Source of the DNA: Paraglaciecola sp. L1A13
Lineage (GTDB): Bacteria; Pseudomonadota; Gammaproteobacteria; Enterobacterales; Alteromonadaceae
Direction: 5' to 3'
NCBI RefSeq assembly: GCF_009796745.1
Contig: NZ_CP047024.1
Coordinates: 4,588,001 to 4,652,000 of the forward strand
DNA: 64,000 nt
Position numbers and translations under genes: made by a program. Shown here one piece after another: positions 8,929 to 18,121 of this stretch. A model generated the notes under the pieces. That model did no database searches and was not told the DNA's origin. It was given only the letters and a program-made list of their open reading frames with translations. Each line of letters begins with the position of its first letter. Position 1 is the stretch's first letter.

Positions 8929-10022
8929 TATTTATCACTTCCTAACTCAGTGGCTAATTCAGCACTTAATTGCACATTTCGTTGCGGCAACGCCCAGCCA
9001 GCAAGATTTTTTTCGATTAACTGAGTCAAAGCAGAAATGTGCTCAGGATGGGCATTTAAAGCTTCAATATATTCATAGCGTTCGCCGCCCGCTTGCATAA
9101 AATAATCTCTATTTTCGACACCAATTTCTTCAATGGTTTCGAGACAATCTGCGGAAAAACCAGGACAGATCATTTGTACCGATTTGACACCTTGCTCAGG
9201 TAATGCCTTAAGTGTGTGATCAGTATAAGGTTGCAACCATTCTTCTCGGCCAAAGCGAGATTGAAATGTCACCATATATTCTTCTTTAGCCAAGCCCAAT
9301 CTTTCTGCAATTAATCGCGAGGTTTTATAACACTCACAGTGATAAGGGTCACCGGAGGTTAAGTAACGCTTGGGTATTCCGTGGTAAGTAAAAATAAGCT
9401 TATCAGCACGACCGTTCGAGGCCCAGTGAGACTCGATACTTTTAACGAGTGCATCAATATAAGGGTCAAAATCATGATAATGACTGATAAAACGTACATC
9501 CGGTATCCAGCGTGTTTGGCGTAGAACGTTTCCTAGAGCGTCAAAGGTGGAGCCATTTGTTGCACCGCTATACTGTGGATAAAGTGGCAACACCAACAAC
9601 TGCCGAACGCCCTGTTCAAGCATATTTTGCGTAACCGATTTTATCGACGGCGAGCCATAACGCATAGCAAAATCTACGACGACTTTGTCACCGTACTTTT
9701 CTTTCATGCTTAGTGTTAATGCCGCGGCCTGATCCTGAGTATGAAACATTAAGGGCGAGCCTCGATCCGTCCACACGGTACTATATGCATGCGCTGAGCG
9801 CTTAGGTCGAATATTCAAAATCACTAAATTCAGGATCATCCACCAAAGAAGTTTGGGTACCTCAACTACCCTTGGGTCAGATAAAAACTCACGTAGATAA
9901 CGTTTTAACGCTCCCTTTTCAGGGGCTTGTGGTGTACCGAGATTAGTGATTAGTACGCCAATTTTATCTTCTTGTTTATGGGTAAATGTGCCATTGGAGA
10001 GATATTTCATTTGTTTACTCAA
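8928..10022 (-). CDS. hemH: Ferrochelatase
   Basis: Inserts ferrous iron into protoporphyrin IX, the last step of protoheme synthesis, at the inner face of the cytoplasmic membrane. The 364-residue product has the family landmarks: GVLITNLGTPQAP at the N-terminus, the catalytic-His motif TYHGIPKRYL, and the Glu-bearing signature CPGFSADCLETIEEI. Length is normal (E. coli 320 with shorter ends). The C-terminal 30 residues are not conserved. It is coupled to the DUF4112 gene downstream; an AbgT transporter gene lies upstream on the same strand. Confidence 0.96.
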   Translation of the reverse strand: MSKQMKYLSNGTFTHKQEDKIGVLITNLGTPQAPEKGALKRYLREFLSDPRVVEVPKLLWWMILNLVILNIRPKRSAHAYSTVWTDRGSPLMFHTQDQAAALTLSMKEKYGDKVVVDFAMRYGSPSIKSVTQNMLEQGVRQLLVLPLYPQYSGATNGSTFDALGNVLRQTRWIPDVRFISHYHDFDPYIDALVKSIESHWASNGRADKLIFTYHGIPKRYLTSGDPYHCECYKTSRLIAERLGLAKEEYMVTFQSRFGREEWLQPYTDHTLKALPEQGVKSVQMICPGFSADCLETIEEIGVENRDYFMQAGGERYEYIEALNAHPEHISALTQLIEKNLAGWALPQRNVQLSAELATELGSDK

Positions 10023-10110
10023 CTTCTATTAATCAATAAATCTGTGCAACAAATACGTCGTAAAATCGCTATCGGACTTGTTGCATTTTGAATTTAGCCA
10101 TTACTCATGG

Positions 10111-11709
10111 TTATCCGGGATAGTAAGTTGCAGCGCCAGGTCCAACAGGCATACCGAAGATAAATACCCAAAGGTAAAATAACACGCTCCAACCCACCAT
10201 GAAAACCAAACTGTATGGCAGCATAGTGGCAATGAGTGTTCCCATCCCGAGGTTTTTCTTATACTGAGCGGCAATGGCTAATATCAGCCCAAAGTAACTC
10301 ATCATAGGTGAAATAACATTGGTCACCGAATCACCAATTCGATATGCCGCCTGAATCACTTCAGGTGAAAAACCTACTAACATCAGCATGGGCACAAAAA
10401 TTGGCGCAGTGACTGCCCACTGGGCAGATGCACTGCCAAGAGATAGGTTCACCATGCCACACATTAAGATAAAGAATATAAAAACGCCTGGCCCATCAAG
10501 GCCAATAGTTTGGATAAGCTCAGCACCCTTTACCGCCAAGACGGTACCTAAATTCGTCCAATTGAAGAATGCCACAAATTGAGCAGCAAAAAACACCAAC
10601 GTAATATATAGGCCCATAGCGCCCATACTTTTAGACATCGCATTAATCACATCTTTATCATTGTTCATCGTGCCAGCCACTTTCCCATATACAAAGCCTG
10701 GAACAGCAAACGTGATAAAAATAAATGCCACGATACCCTTTAGAAAAGGCGAGCCCGCTATGGCACCTGTTTCTGGATGACGTAAAATCCCGTTCTCTGG
10801 CACTATGGTTAAAGCAAGCATTACACATAACAGTACAAAACTTATACCAGCCCAGCGCAAGGCTTTTCTCTGCTGAGCGCTAGGCGCAGTCATTTCTTGC
10901 TTATCAAGTTCGATAGACGCTTCACTCGGGTCATATTCTCCTAAACGAGGCTCTACAATTTTCTCGGTAACAAATGCGCCTAATCCTGCAATCAGAAAAG
11001 TACTGATAAACATGAAGTACCAGTTTACTTCCGGACCAACAACATAATCTTGATCGATTATATGGGCTGCCGCTTCTGTAATACCGGATAACAAAGGATC
11101 AACAGTTCCTAATAATAGGTTAGCACTGTACCCGCCTGATACACCCGCAAAGGCCGCGGCCAAACCCGCTAATGGATGACGGCCCAAAGAATGAAATATC
11201 ATTGCTGCTAGCGGTATTAACACTACGTAACCCAACTCAGCAGCCGTATTAGATAAAATGCCTGCCAATACGATAACGACTGTGACCATGCGCTTCGATG
11301 CATTCATTACCATGGCACGCATTGCGGTTGATAATAAGCCTGAGTGCTCAGCAACAGAGACACCCAGTAATGCCACCAATACGGTGCCAAGGGGTGCAAA
11401 GCCCGTAAAGTTAGTGACTAAATGGGTAACAATTCTTTGCAACCCTTGTGCATTTAACAGCGATACTACTTCTATCATGCCATCGGGTGAACGCCCTTTG
11501 GCACCAATGGGTCTTGGGTCAATTACACTGACATCAAAATATCCTAAGATACCGCTGAGAACGACAATCGACATGGCTAATATCGCGAACAAGGTAATCG
11601 GGTGAGGAAGCAAATTCCCTAGCCATTCGACTGTTGTTAAAAATCGTGAAAACCACCCTGACTGGCTTTCTTGATTCGGTTGGTTTTTCTGTATATTAGT
11701 GTCTTGCAA
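10111..11709 (-). CDS. AbgT-family transporter
   Basis: A polytopic inner-membrane protein of 532 residues from the AbgT family, whose members import p-aminobenzoyl-glutamate or export sulfonamide-like compounds by ion coupling. Support comes from the N-terminal WLGNLLPHPITLFAIL, GLLSTAMRAMV, AGVSGGYSANLLLGTVDPLL and MMSYFGLILAIAAQY motifs and about twelve hydrophobic segments. The start is a TTG preceded by AAGGAG. It is a monocistronic-looking gene divergent from the GTPase operon. Whether it imports folate fragments or exports antimetabolites cannot be decided from sequence. Confidence 0.92.
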   Translation of the reverse strand: MQDTNIQKNQPNQESQSGWFSRFLTTVEWLGNLLPHPITLFAILAMSIVVLSGILGYFDVSVIDPRPIGAKGRSPDGMIEVVSLLNAQGLQRIVTHLVTNFTGFAPLGTVLVALLGVSVAEHSGLLSTAMRAMVMNASKRMVTVVIVLAGILSNTAAELGYVVLIPLAAMIFHSLGRHPLAGLAAAFAGVSGGYSANLLLGTVDPLLSGITEAAAHIIDQDYVVGPEVNWYFMFISTFLIAGLGAFVTEKIVEPRLGEYDPSEASIELDKQEMTAPSAQQRKALRWAGISFVLLCVMLALTIVPENGILRHPETGAIAGSPFLKGIVAFIFITFAVPGFVYGKVAGTMNNDKDVINAMSKSMGAMGLYITLVFFAAQFVAFFNWTNLGTVLAVKGAELIQTIGLDGPGVFIFFILMCGMVNLSLGSASAQWAVTAPIFVPMLMLVGFSPEVIQAAYRIGDSVTNVISPMMSYFGLILAIAAQYKKNLGMGTLIATMLPYSLVFMVGWSVLFYLWVFIFGMPVGPGAATYYPG

Positions 11710-11933
11710 ACCGACTCCTTAATTGTCCCTATGCGTTTTTACGGTTACCTACCCATAGTACCTAATTCACTCAGCAAACGTTAGAGTCGAGATGAGAGTG
11801 CTAGTTTTCTGATGATATTTCAGTCAAAACGGTTGTTTTTTAGTAAAAAAGTATTTGTATCTCGGGCGGAACGCTTTATTGTTATAAGGAAAAAAATTAG
11901 GCTTTAAATTGTTGCTGCCAAAAGGAAATTCAG

Positions 11934-12467
11934 ATGACAGATAAGCAACTTCAAGATAAAAACGACAAGCAATCACCCGCTACTGAATTAGCACAACTTC
12001 GACAAATTGTTTTTGGTGATGCGCAAAAAAATCTTGAGCAGAAAATAGACCAACTCGGACACAGCTTGCAGACTCAACTCAAGCATCTCGAACAACAAAC
12101 ATCTCGTCAGTTTGGTCAACTCCAAGGGGCAATTGAAAGTCATGTGCATCAACTCGAAGACAAGCTATTAAACGCAGACAAAGATCAAGATGCCAAAGCA
12201 AATGAATTATTTACTTTGAACAAGAACTTATCATCTGAACTCGAAATGGCAGAAGCGGCTAACAAACAAGAAACCGACGAGTTACACAAACGAATTGATC
12301 ACGATCTAAATGCCCTCTCAATGAAGTTTTCTGAGCAGTTAAAACAAGCACTTGCACAGCTAACTCAAGTCTCAAATGATTTAAATTCCTCTAAAACCGA
12401 TCGTAAAACCCTGGCGAAGTTGCTTGCGACTGTCGCCTCCAACTTGGAAACTGGCGATGACGAGTAA
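11934..12467 (+). CDS. Coiled-coil protein, first gene of the GTPase operon
   Basis: A 177-residue, highly charged, Gln/Lys/Glu/Leu-rich protein predicted to be almost entirely helical with long coiled coils (about residues 30-160). There is no signal peptide or membrane segment, so it should be cytoplasmic. I do not recognise a family. Residues 19-28 carry L-x-x-L-R-x-I-V-F-G, nearly the same as residues 16-25 of the next protein, which suggests a shared docking or oligomerisation element. It starts with ATG after an AGGAAA and lies 8 bp before the OmpA-like gene. Likely role (inference): a scaffold for the GTPase/OmpA/EAL module. Confidence 0.75.
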   Translation: MTDKQLQDKNDKQSPATELAQLRQIVFGDAQKNLEQKIDQLGHSLQTQLKHLEQQTSRQFGQLQGAIESHVHQLEDKLLNADKDQDAKANELFTLNKNLSSELEMAEAANKQETDELHKRIDHDLNALSMKFSEQLKQALAQLTQVSNDLNSSKTDRKTLAKLLATVASNLETGDDE

Positions 12468-12475
12468 TCTCTATC

Positions 12476-14245
12476 ATGTCGTCTCAGGGAAGTAACAACC
12501 AGCATGACCAAGAACTGCAACTTCAAGAGTTGCGGAGAATTCTGTTTGGTAAAAACAATCAACATCTCACTGATGCTCTGCGACACAATGCTAGAGAAAT
12601 TGTCAGCGACGTATTTTCAGAAGCCTTAAAGGATCGTCAAGACAAAGACGGTAGCGTTAAGAAGGTTATGGCGCCGTTGGTTGATAAGTCGGTCGAATAT
12701 TCTGTCACTAATCGAAAAGAACAGTTTGTTGGCTATTTATATCCCATAGTTGGCAGCGTGGTACGTAAATCAGTTACCGCTTTTTTGAGCGAATTTATAG
12801 AGCGGACCAATCAGTTACTCGAGAATAGTTTAACGATTAAAGGTCTCACTTGGCGAATAAAAGCGCGTCAGGCGGGCGTTCCTTACGCAAACTACGTTGC
12901 CAGTCAAACTTTTAACTACCGCGTGGAACAAGTTTTTTTAATCCATCGGGAGACCGGTTTGCTGCTTAGAAATGTGTCATATAATCAGCAATATTCCGAG
13001 GATGCCGACCTTATTTCCTCTATGTTAACGGCTATAAATGACTTCGTATCCGATTCATTTAAACCCAATATAGAAGGTCGTGAACAAACGTTAAATATTG
13101 TGAAAACCGACGATTTCACATTAGTACTTAAAGCTGGTCCTAGTGCGGTGTTGGTCGCAGCGGTAACGGGCAATATGCCGCAAAAAATAGCAGACCAGCT
13201 ACAACTGACGATAGAAGAACTGCATAGCCTTTACGAAAAGCAGTTACATGAATTTAAAGGTGATGCAGCCCCATTTGTAGATTGTGACCAACAGCTAATG
13301 GACTGCTTAGTATCGGAACTTAAAGAAACGGCTAAACAAAAAAAATCTAAGCCGTGGATGGCCTGGAGCATTTTGCTATTTGTTGTATTAGGGCTGAGTT
13401 ACTACGCCTATAAATTGTGGATATTCCAAGACTATGTTGAACAAATTCAAGCGATCAATGAGCAGCCTGGCATCATGCTAGTACAGTTAGAAAGAAAGGG
13501 CATACAGCAGATTAAAATGGATGTGATGCGTGACCCAAGCGCGAAGCCCATCATAAAATGGCTGTCGGAACAAAATGTTCCCACAAAAATTATTAGCTTG
13601 AACGAAAAATCGTACTTATCCTTAGAACCGCAAATAGTGCAAGAACGGGTAAACGTCGTTGCTGCTCAGTTTCCTAGTATCACAGTTACTAGACAAGGTG
13701 AATCCACGCGACTAATAGGTAAACTGAATCAACCGCAATTCAATAAGCTCAACCTTGCCCTGTCAAAATTGCCAGGATTAACTGATGCCCAGACAATGTT
13801 GCAAGACGTTGAGGTAACTAGCCCTGAGCGGGTGAACATTGATGACAGTGCAGATTTCAATACGCTCATCAAACTAAAAATTGGCCAAATCAATAGCACT
13901 TCAATCGAGTTTGCTATCGACAGTACTGAGCTAAGTCCACAAGCTCGAGAAAAACTTGCCGCTATTACTGCACAAGCCAAATCCTTGCTAATGCTAGCCA
14001 GTAAAGTCCATATTGACGTAAACTTTTTACTTATAGGCGCTAGCGACACTAATGGCTCACAGTCCTACAATGAAATGTTGAGTGTCAAGCGTGCCCAAAC
14101 CGTAAAAGATGCCATACAAGATGGTGGAATACCTGCCGATAAGCTTAATGCCATCGGTATCGGCGTAATCGATTTACCTGCTGCGAGTAATGACACACGC
14201 AAGGTTTTATTTAACGTCATTACAACTCAAGCCGCACAGCAGTAA
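12476..14245 (+). CDS. Inner-membrane protein with longin/roadblock-like cytoplasmic region and periplasmic OmpA domain
   Basis: A 589-residue protein with one membrane segment (about 295-315) preceded by a Lys-rich stop, so about 290 residues are cytoplasmic and 270 periplasmic. The cytoplasmic part opens with a motif shared with the upstream protein (L-x-x-L-R-R-I-L-F-G, 16-25). At about 148-260 it has a stretch (EQVFLIHRETGLLLRNVSY, then DLISSMLTAINDFVSDSF) that looks like the longin/roadblock folds that bind small GTPases. The C-terminus is an OmpA/MotB-type peptidoglycan-binding domain with D524 (GASDTNG) and R539 (LSVKRAQTV) at the usual diaminopimelate-contact positions. The GTPase gene follows by 16 bp, fitting a GTPase partner. 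OmpA call is firm; the longin call is an inference. Confidence 0.82.
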   Translation: MSSQGSNNQHDQELQLQELRRILFGKNNQHLTDALRHNAREIVSDVFSEALKDRQDKDGSVKKVMAPLVDKSVEYSVTNRKEQFVGYLYPIVGSVVRKSVTAFLSEFIERTNQLLENSLTIKGLTWRIKARQAGVPYANYVASQTFNYRVEQVFLIHRETGLLLRNVSYNQQYSEDADLISSMLTAINDFVSDSFKPNIEGREQTLNIVKTDDFTLVLKAGPSAVLVAAVTGNMPQKIADQLQLTIEELHSLYEKQLHEFKGDAAPFVDCDQQLMDCLVSELKETAKQKKSKPWMAWSILLFVVLGLSYYAYKLWIFQDYVEQIQAINEQPGIMLVQLERKGIQQIKMDVMRDPSAKPIIKWLSEQNVPTKIISLNEKSYLSLEPQIVQERVNVVAAQFPSITVTRQGESTRLIGKLNQPQFNKLNLALSKLPGLTDAQTMLQDVEVTSPERVNIDDSADFNTLIKLKIGQINSTSIEFAIDSTELSPQAREKLAAITAQAKSLLMLASKVHIDVNFLLIGASDTNGSQSYNEMLSVKRAQTVKDAIQDGGIPADKLNAIGIGVIDLPAASNDTRKVLFNVITTQAAQQ

Positions 14246-14261
14246 TGGACAATAAATAATT

Positions 14262-14765
14262 ATGATTCAGAAGAAAATATGTTTACTAGGCGCCTCAGGT
14301 GTCGGAAAAACGAGTCTCATCAAACAATATGTTGAAGGGATCTTTTCTGAGAAATATCTGACTTCAATAGGGGTCAAAATAGACAAAAAGCTCGTTGTAT
14401 GTGAAGACGATTCTGTACAACTTATGCTGTGGGATATAGAGGGAATTGATCGTTACTGCGGTTTTCAGCCAAAATATATCCGCGGCGCTTCTGCCCTTAT
14501 TATAGTGGTCGATCACACTCGCTCACAATCTTTGGTTGAAGGAATAGAGATTTTTCGATTAGCTCGAGATGTGTCAGATATTCCAGCTATCTTAGTCATC
14601 AATAAATCAGATCTAAGTACCGCGTGGCACTGGAGTGACGAGGAGTTAGTTGATTTTTCCCGTCCGTTTATCCATACATTTAACACTAGCGCGAAAACTG
14701 GAGAAAATGTTGACCAACTCTTCTCTGTCCTTGCCCAACACTTACTAAGTGAGGCTAGCCGGTGA
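14262..14765 (+). CDS. Rab/Ras-like small GTPase
   Basis: A stand-alone 167-residue GTPase of eukaryotic Ras/Rab type. Motifs are G1 GASGVGKTSL (10-17), switch I KYLTSIGV (S35 in the usual Thr position), G3 WDIEGIDRY (57-65), G4 NKSD (114-117) and G5 TSAK (142-145). The residue equivalent to catalytic Gln61 of Ras is Ile62, so intrinsic hydrolysis is probably weak and may depend on a partner. There is no C-terminal Cys, so no lipid modification is expected; membrane placement would come from the OmpA-like neighbour. Its stop overlaps the GTG start of the GGDEF-EAL gene by 4 bp, tying the GTPase to c-di-GMP turnover. Prokaryotic Ras-like relatives include MglA, but this one is closer to Rab in its motifs. 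Confidence 0.9.
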   Translation: MIQKKICLLGASGVGKTSLIKQYVEGIFSEKYLTSIGVKIDKKLVVCEDDSVQLMLWDIEGIDRYCGFQPKYIRGASALIIVVDHTRSQSLVEGIEIFRLARDVSDIPAILVINKSDLSTAWHWSDEELVDFSRPFIHTFNTSAKTGENVDQLFSVLAQHLLSEASR

Positions 14766-16918
14766 ACATATCTCTTTTTAAAACATTAGGTATCGTTGAT
14801 TGTTGTATATTCAAACGTATTGCTTCACGTAGCTACGAAGTCATTTATGCTGAAGACGAATGGATAGATATATTGCTGCCCCATGCGCGGGATGAAAATA
14901 TATTTATCACTCCCTGCGGTAGTCCGTTTTTAGATGACTTTATAGCGCAGGCGGAGGAGTTTTTCGAACTGGCAACTGATGGGAGAATAGAGTCTGGTAT
15001 ATGGAGTGAAAAAATTGATGACCAAGAATTAAAGTTGAACGCCTATGCCACCACAGATAAAGGCGACTTTTATTTAATCATCGACAACATAGTTGAACAA
15101 TACAAACGACGTCAAAAAACGCTTCAGTCAGCGCGCGAATTATTATTATCTAATGATAAAATCGTAGCTCAACAAGAATATATTCATCAACGTCTAGACG
15201 AACTTCTTAGTCAATCCTCCACGCTAAAAGACATGCAGCAACCCATTACCGAAGTTATCGAGAAGACAGAAATAGGTGTGGCTATCCTATCACCTAACCT
15301 TAAACCTGTTAGTCAGAATCCTGCCCTATACAGTGTTTTTGATTCCCACCTAGCCTCAGTGAAAACAGAACCTTATGAGCTAATTCTTCAATTGTTTGAG
15401 AAGCAATATCCTGAATTTGAGCGCGTAATTAGCACAGGTAGTCGTTGGAGCGGTGAACTCTTTTGGTTACAACCACCAAACAGTGAGAAGTGGCTTAAAT
15501 TAGCGGTATATCCAGTTAAAACAGACTTCCAAAAAATTACCCATTGGGTTTTTATTATCAGCGATATTTCTCAAGTTAAACACTTATTACAAAATAACGA
15601 AAAACTGACCCACTACGATGCGCTCACGGCCATTCCCAATAGGCAATATTTCTGGATGCAGCTTGAGCAATCGGTCAATAATGCGGTGCCGTTCTATTTA
15701 TTATATTTAGATATTAAGAACTTTAAGCGCATCAATGAAGTTCACGGCCATTCGCGCGGTGATAAGATTATTAAGGAACTAGTTGAACGCATTACACCTC
15801 ATGTGAGCAATGGTGATATGTTCGCCCGCATCGGTGGTGGTGAATTTGCCATTATTCGTCAAAAAACGGTTACCCAGCAGCAGTGTATCGATTTAGGTAA
15901 CGCGCTTATTGAAGTGGCAACCCAACCATTTTATCTACCCAATGGTGCGCATTGTGAAGTGGGTTTAAACATTGGGGCCGCGAGCTTTCCCAGAGACGCT
16001 GATGACGCTGAGACATTGATGAAGTTTGCCGATCTCGCCGTTTTTAATGCTAAGAAGCTCGAAAAAAGCAGCGTACAGTTTTATTCGCAAAAGCTCAAAG
16101 ATGCATCACAACGTATTATCGAACTAGAAACTGCATTACAAACCGCCATTACTAATCATGAGTTCGAACTATTTTTACAACCAATGCTTGACCTTACCAG
16201 CGGCACTATCCTTAAAGCAGAAGCGCTATTGCGCTGGAATCGTTTCGATAGTGAACGTATTGGCCCCGACGAATTCATCCCTATCGCGGAACAAACAGGT
16301 TTAATCATTCCTATTGGTAAATGGGTCATTTCAAAAGCCTGTGAAATGATAAGTACACTCAATCACAGAGGACACAGCTGTAAATTATCAGTCAATTTAT
16401 CCCCACGACAAGTCGGCGATAGAAACCTACTCACTTTTATTCAAAACGAAATTAGAAATCACCATATTCAACCCAATCAATTGGAACTAGAACTCACCGA
16501 AGGGGTGTTAGTAGATAACTATGATAGAGTCCAATTTTTACTCACTGAAGTCAGAAAACTAGGTGTCAGCGTGTCTATTGATGACTTTGGTACTGGATAC
16601 AGTTCACTTTCATATTTAAAAAAATTGCCGATAGATCATATTAAAATAGATAGATCCTTTGTGCAGGATTTAGTTAATGACGAAAATGATAGAGCCATTA
16701 TTATGGCTATTATCGCCATGGCCCATAGTTTGAAATTGAATGTTATTGCTGAAGGGGTAGAAACAGAACTACAGCGTGATTTTTTACGGTTAAATCACTG
16801 TAACCTTGCCCAAGGTTATTTGTTTAGTCGCCCGCTTCCGTTTATGGAATTCTGCGAATACTTGGGCAACCTAACTAACCAAAAGCTGATAGACCAGTCT
16901 GAGCACGACCTAAAATAA
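14762..16918 (+). CDS. PAS-GGDEF(degenerate)-EAL c-di-GMP phosphodiesterase
   Basis: A 718-residue cytoplasmic protein. Residues 1-115 form an unrecognised alpha/beta region, followed by a coiled coil (about 115-155), a PAS-like domain (about 165-275), a GGDEF domain (about 280-445) and an EAL domain (about 455-705). The cyclase motif reads GGGEF (358-362), with the metal-binding Asp lost, so cyclase activity is unlikely. The EAL site is complete: EALLRW (487-489), [30 protein letters not shown] and AEGVE. A c-di-GMP hydrolase, perhaps with GTP-sensing by the GGDEF domain, is expected. The start is a GTG inside the GTPase stop. Its last 44 bp overlap the 3' end of the opposite gcdH gene. Confidence 0.92.
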   Translation: MNISLFKTLGIVDCCIFKRIASRSYEVIYAEDEWIDILLPHARDENIFITPCGSPFLDDFIAQAEEFFELATDGRIESGIWSEKIDDQELKLNAYATTDKGDFYLIIDNIVEQYKRRQKTLQSARELLLSNDKIVAQQEYIHQRLDELLSQSSTLKDMQQPITEVIEKTEIGVAILSPNLKPVSQNPALYSVFDSHLASVKTEPYELILQLFEKQYPEFERVISTGSRWSGELFWLQPPNSEKWLKLAVYPVKTDFQKITHWVFIISDISQVKHLLQNNEKLTHYDALTAIPNRQYFWMQLEQSVNNAVPFYLLYLDIKNFKRINEVHGHSRGDKIIKELVERITPHVSNGDMFARIGGGEFAIIRQKTVTQQQCIDLGNALIEVATQPFYLPNGAHCEVGLNIGAASFPRDADDAETLMKFADLAVFNAKKLEKSSVQFYSQKLKDASQRIIELETALQTAITNHEFELFLQPMLDLTSGTILKAEALLRWNRFDSERIGPDEFIPIAEQTGLIIPIGKWVISKACEMISTLNHRGHSCKLSVNLSPRQVGDRNLLTFIQNEIRNHHIQPNQLELELTEGVLVDNYDRVQFLLTEVRKLGVSVSIDDFGTGYSSLSYLKKLPIDHIKIDRSFVQDLVNDENDRAIIMAIIAMAHSLKLNVIAEGVETELQRDFLRLNHCNLAQGYLFSRPLPFMEFCEYLGNLTNQKLIDQSEHDLK

Positions 16919-18059
16919 GCGCGTGTACATCGTGGGTACCTTCATAGGTATTCACTGCTTCTAAGTTGAGTACGTGCCGAATTACATGAAACTCATCTGA
17001 AATCCCATTTGCACCATGCATATCTCGGGAGGTGCGTGCAATATCAAGCGCCTTTCCACAAGAGTTACGTTTAATTAAAGAAATAGCTTCCGGTGCGAGT
17101 GCGTTAGCATCCATTAAACGCCCTGCTTGCAGACATGCCAACAATCCGATAGAAATTTCAGTCTGCATATCGGCCAGTTTCTTTTGGATCAATTGATTGG
17201 CTGCTAATGGACGAGAAAATTGCTCTCGGTCTAAACAATATTGTCGTGCTTGATGCCAACAAAACTCCGCTGCGCCTAAACTTCCCCAAGCAATGCCAAA
17301 ACGCGCTTTGTTCAAGCAGCTAAAAGGACCTTTTAAGCCTTGTACATTTGGCAGAATGTTTTCGGCTGGCACAAAGACATCAAGCATCACAATTTCGCCT
17401 GTTACCGACGCCCTTAATGAAAACTTCCCTTCAATTTTAGGTGCAGACAACCCCGGCATGTTTTTCTCAAGTATAAATCCGCGAATAACACCATTTAACT
17501 TCCCCCAGACTAGGAAAACATCGGCGATCGGAGAATTGGTTATCCACAATTTGTTGCCGTTTAATAGATACCCTCCATCTACCTCCTGAGCACGAGTGAG
17601 CATACTGGCTGGATCCGAGCCAGAATTCGGCTCGGTTAGGCCAAAGCAGCCCACCCATTGCCCAAGCGCCAACTTAGGCAGATAACGCTTCCTTTGTTCA
17701 TCGCTACCAAACGTAAAGATAGGATACATAACCAATGATGACTGCACACTCATCGCACTGCGGTAACCGCTGTCAACACGCTCCACCTCTCTGGCTAGCA
17801 ATCCATAACTGACGTTGTTCACTTCAGCACAGCCATATTCTTGAGGTAAGGTACAACCCAGTAATCCAAGCTCACCCATTTCTGACATGATGTCTCGATC
17901 AAAGTATTCATGGCGATTACCCTTTAATATTCTGGGCATAAGCTTTTGTTGACAATATTGATGAGCGGTATCGCGAATAAGACGTTCATCATCTTGCAAC
18001 ATGCCATCAAGATTAAGAGGATCTTGCCAATTAAATTTAGCAGTTGAATGATTAGTCAT
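16875..18059 (-). CDS. gcdH: Glutaryl-CoA dehydrogenase (acyl-CoA dehydrogenase family)
   Basis: A flavoprotein that oxidatively decarboxylates glutaryl-CoA to crotonyl-CoA in lysine and tryptophan breakdown. Strong match to Gcd[20 protein letters not shown] at the N-terminus, [13 protein letters not shown] for FAD binding, [19 protein letters not shown], and the catalytic Glu in [18 protein letters not shown]. The ATG at 18059 gives 394 residues, the normal length; a longer frame to 18095 would need a TTG and is rejected. The gene ends 44 bp inside the convergent EAL gene. No glutarate pathway partner is adjacent; the aldo-keto reductase upstream looks unrelated. Confidence 0.94.
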   Translation of the reverse strand: MTNHSTAKFNWQDPLNLDGMLQDDERLIRDTAHQYCQQKLMPRILKGNRHEYFDRDIMSEMGELGLLGCTLPQEYGCAEVNNVSYGLLAREVERVDSGYRSAMSVQSSLVMYPIFTFGSDEQRKRYLPKLALGQWVGCFGLTEPNSGSDPASMLTRAQEVDGGYLLNGNKLWITNSPIADVFLVWGKLNGVIRGFILEKNMPGLSAPKIEGKFSLRASVTGEIVMLDVFVPAENILPNVQGLKGPFSCLNKARFGIAWGSLGAAEFCWHQARQYCLDREQFSRPLAANQLIQKKLADMQTEISIGLLACLQAGRLMDANALAPEAISLIKRNSCGKALDIARTSRDMHGANGISDEFHVIRHVLNLEAVNTYEGTHDVHALILGRAQTGLSAFG

Positions 18060-18121
18060 ATTTATCTCAAAATCAGGTGTTACTGGATTTACCAAGTCTA
18101 TATGTCACTCGGTAATGCAAA

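Noticed and set aside
11710..11933. Search for a promoter or operator of the GTPase operon.
   Set aside because: The region is AT-rich with several weak -10-like hexamers, but no -35/-10 pair or palindrome stood out enough to report.
18060..18095. A longer N-terminus for glutaryl-CoA dehydrogenase starting at a TTG.
   Set aside because: The ATG at 18059 gives the normal family length and begins close to the conserved start; the extra 12 residues have no support.
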